Origin: Bacteroidales bacterium
GTDB taxonomy: Bacteria > Bacteroidota > Bacteroidia > Bacteroidales > P3
Direction of reading: 5' to 3'
Assembly (NCBI GenBank): GCA_012837565.1
Contig: DUQY01000076.1
Location: forward strand, 1-15,418
Length of the DNA stretch: 15,418 nt
The stretch's first letter is position 1. Each line of letters begins with the position of its first letter. Positions 13,672-15,418 of the stretch are shown one piece after another. A program made the position numbers and the translations under genes. The notes under the pieces were generated by a model. It did no database searches and was not told the DNA's origin. It was given only the letters and a program-made list of their open reading frames with translations.

Positions 13672-15090
13672 ATGAAAAAGATATTTTTATTAGCTGCAAG
13701 TCTTTTCCTAGTAGGAAGCTTGTCAGCCCAAACGATAACAGATGCTTTGAGATTTTCTCAGATGGGACTAAACGGATCATCGAACTACATCTCAAGAGCA
13801 GGAGCAATTGGAGCACTTGGAGGAGATTTAACCGCAGCAAGTTATAACCCAGCAGGATTAGGACTTTTCAACTCCAATGAATTGTCAATGTCAACAGGAT
13901 TCTATGGCAGCTTTACCAATGCCAATGCCAATGGACTTTTATCATCCGACAATAGATCTAACTTTAATTTAGGGCATATTGGAGGCCTGGTATTCTTCAA
14001 ACCAAATAGTAGCGACATTAAAGGGTTTCAATTTACATTCACATTAAACAGGCTTAAGTCTTTTGGAAATAGAACAATATTCCAAAGAAATGGTTTAAAC
14101 GATTCTTATATTTCTCATATAATTGATAATCGATATGATGATGCTTATATGCGTGACTTCTACGAATCTTATGCTGTTGATATTGATACAATAAATGATG
14201 TGTACACATCTGTTTTCCAAAATGGCAGATTCAACCAACTACGTTCCTTTACCGAATCTGGTTCTGTAAATGAATTCTCTATGTCTTTCTCAACCAATAT
14301 TAATAATTTCATTTATCTTGGAGCAACATTAGGAATTCCTATTGCAAACTACCATTCAAGCGAGTCGTTTATGGAAGAAAGATTAGATGTTACCGGAACC
14401 CCTACCGACAGATACATTTATAATGAAATAAAGGATATTTATGCAACAGGAGTTAACCTTAAAATTGGTACAATTATTAGACCTGTTAACTGGTTCCGCA
14501 TTGGTTTAGCAATACACACCCCAACCTATTATTCAATTGAAGATAATCTTTATTCAGATGTTTCATACCAAAAATCAAGTGGAGGAGATTGGGACCCTGT
14601 TACCTATAATCTTCAAACTCCATTCCGTTTCTTAGGCTCAGCAGCTCTTGTGCTTGGTGATAATAAATCAATTATTGCAGGAAGTCTATCAGGAGATTAT
14701 GAATATGCTGATTATAGCAATATGAAATATAGATTAAGTAATAATATACTAGCAGAAAACAATATCAACACAGCTATAGCAGATTATTTCCGTCCAACCA
14801 ACACTTTGAGAATTGGAGGAGAACTTAAAATGGGAACAATAGCACTAAGAGGAGGTTATTGTATTATGGATAATCCTTATAGCGATAATAAAAATGATGC
14901 AGGAGCAGCTTCGATAACTGCAGGTATTGGCTATAGAGCAAATAACTATTATATTGATTTAGGATATGCTTTCACTTCTGGTAAATCCAAATTTACAGAA
15001 TATGAATCAACCTCAGCATTAGACAATAGAGTGATTAATTTAGATCACCAAAGTCATATTGCTCAATTAACTTTCGGAGCAAGGTTCTAA
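13672..15090 (+). CDS. OmpP1/FadL-family outer-membrane transport protein
   Basis: This 472-residue protein has a signal peptide (MKKIFLLAASLFLVGSLSAQ, cleavage near 19-20), an N-terminal FadL-like segment GALGGDLTAASYNPAGLGLF (47-66) containing the NPAGL motif, alternating beta-strand pattern through the rest, and a C-terminal phenylalanine (TFGARF) as required for outer-membrane beta-barrel insertion. FadL/OmpP1/TodX proteins form 14-strand barrels that pass hydrophobic compounds such as long-chain fatty acids; in Bacteroidota they are sometimes labelled hemin-receptor-like without proof. The substrate cannot be told here. It starts 56 nt after the low-complexity lipoprotein and is followed by a terminator, so it is the last gene of that unit. 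The start is fixed by the signal peptide. Confidence 0.9.
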   Translation: MKKIFLLAASLFLVGSLSAQTITDALRFSQMGLNGSSNYISRAGAIGALGGDLTAASYNPAGLGLFNSNELSMSTGFYGSFTNANANGLLSSDNRSNFNLGHIGGLVFFKPNSSDIKGFQFTFTLNRLKSFGNRTIFQRNGLNDSYISHIIDNRYDDAYMRDFYESYAVDIDTINDVYTSVFQNGRFNQLRSFTESGSVNEFSMSFSTNINNFIYLGATLGIPIANYHSSESFMEERLDVTGTPTDRYIYNEIKDIYATGVNLKIGTIIRPVNWFRIGLAIHTPTYYSIEDNLYSDVSYQKSSGGDWDPVTYNLQTPFRFLGSAALVLGDNKSIIAGSLSGDYEYADYSNMKYRLSNNILAENNINTAIADYFRPTNTLRIGGELKMGTIALRGGYCIMDNPYSDNKNDAGAASITAGIGYRANNYYIDLGYAFTSGKSKFTEYESTSALDNRVINLDHQSHIAQLTFGARF

Positions 15091-15110
15091 TTCCAAATAT
15101 TATAAATTAC

Positions 15111-15150
15111 GAAAAGGAGTTCAATTGAGTTTGAGCTCCTTTTCTCTTAT
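15111..15150 (+). terminator. Intrinsic terminator after the OmpP1/FadL gene
   Basis: GAAAAGGAG (15111-15119) pairs with CTCCTTTTC (15136-15144), a perfect 9-bp stem that can extend inward through TCAA/TTGA. A T-rich tail follows on the plus strand. It begins 20 nt after the stop codon. Confidence 0.85.
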
Positions 15151-15418
15151 AATGAAATGCCAAAAATTTTTGGGTGCCTAAAAGTAAAATTACTTATTTT
15201 GCTGTATGTATATACTCAAAAAATCAAATACAATGAGCTTAGGCAAGTTGAGAGAGCATTTATTATAATTAAAAGGGATAAGAGTTATGACGCAAAATTT
15301 CGTTTCCAATCTTCTAATACTATTCATGAAAACAAGCTCGAAAACAAGACAAAATTAAAACGCTATAATAATTTACTGAAACGCCGTTTTAAAAAAATAA
15401 AACGAAGATTCAAGAAAT
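15151..15418. other. Intergenic end of the window, no gene seen
   Basis: After the terminator I find only very short open frames (about 11 and 23 codons) without support. A 14-bp perfect palindrome CCAAAAATTTTTGG lies at 15160-15173, and palindromic 21-bp repeats occupy 15358-15405. A promoter or gene start for whatever lies to the right may be just outside the window. Confidence 0.5.
15358..15405. repeat. 21-bp spaced units with core AAACGCCGTTT (inverse of ACGGCGT units)
   Basis: A full 11-bp palindrome AAACGCCGTTT (15379-15389, centre 15384) is flanked by half copies AAACG-C at 15358-15363 (centre 15363) and AAACG-A at 15400-15405 (centre 15405), all exactly 21 bp apart. The core is the reverse complement of the ACGGCGT(T) units at 1588-1618, and beyond the core the two loci still align when one is inverted (ACGGCGTTtcAGtAA against ACGGCGTTccAGgAA). 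The array may continue past the window edge. Confidence 0.65.

Noticed and set aside
15160..15173. 14-bp perfect palindrome CCAAAAATTTTTGG
   Set aside because: A single AT-rich copy, not spaced with any other element; it could be an operator for a gene to the right, but nothing supports that.
15287..15358. 23-codon open frame starting MTQNFVSN
   Set aside because: Very short, no promoter, no conserved feature, stops just before the palindrome repeats.

Overview
The window looks like chromosomal DNA of a low-GC, probably anaerobic member of the Bacteroidota, most likely order Bacteroidales. The reasons are: (i) several start regions carry the Bacteroidota housekeeping promoter pattern, a TTTG-like -33 box about 18-20 nt upstream of TAnnTTTG, instead of -35/-10 boxes; (ii) Shine-Dalgarno sequences are largely absent; (iii) the protein families are typical of the group (archaeal/eukaryotic-type ProRS ending in ARAY, TlpA lipoprotein with a long N-terminal region, stand-alone MnmD, OmpP1/FadL porin); (iv) there is a 55-aa 2[4Fe-4S] ferredoxin. 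I see no phage, transposase or integrase gene.

Layout. 1-1157 (minus): an ABC exporter pair, a permease cut by the left edge and its ATPase, behind a strong promoter and a 24-bp palindrome resembling a YtrA/GntR-family operator. 1158-1731: a gene-poor stretch with a ladder of short palindromes spaced 21-22 bp. 1732-3765 (minus): a TlpA-like lipoprotein followed 6 nt later by a membrane-anchored helix-hairpin-helix (ComEA-like) protein. 3859-5059 (minus): tRNA-Glu(UUC), rpsT, a terminator, then tatD. 5150-6067 (minus): the ferredoxin with its terminator and an unrecognised 218-aa protein. 6158-10315 (plus): a compact five-gene run of a MORN-repeat lipoprotein, an exported protein of unknown function, a U32/TrhP-like protein, a PHP-family phosphatase and MnmD; the last three overlap or nearly touch. 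10481-11953 (minus): proS, with its own promoter. 12137-15090 (plus): a Tyr/Trp- then Asn/Arg/Thr-rich lipoprotein and an OmpP1/FadL outer-membrane protein, followed by a terminator.

How the genes fit together. Much of the window serves translation: tRNA-Glu(UUC), S20, ProRS, and two proteins whose families modify wobble uridine 34 of tRNAs (TrhP-like U32 and MnmD). tRNA-Glu(UUC) belongs to the class of tRNAs that carry mnm5s2U34 where that pathway operates. The rest is mostly envelope: TlpA lipoprotein, MORN lipoprotein, the low-complexity lipoprotein plus porin, and the ABC exporter.

The most unusual signal is non-coding. Three intergenic regions (1453-1640, 10358-10414, 15358-15405) carry short palindromes (cores GATGTACATC, CATTGCCAATG and ACGGCGT/AAACGCCGTTT) repeated with a nearly constant 21-22 bp centre-to-centre distance, about two DNA helical turns, although the spacer sequences differ. 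The cores differ between arrays but the geometry is the same. I cannot match this to a named repeat family from memory.
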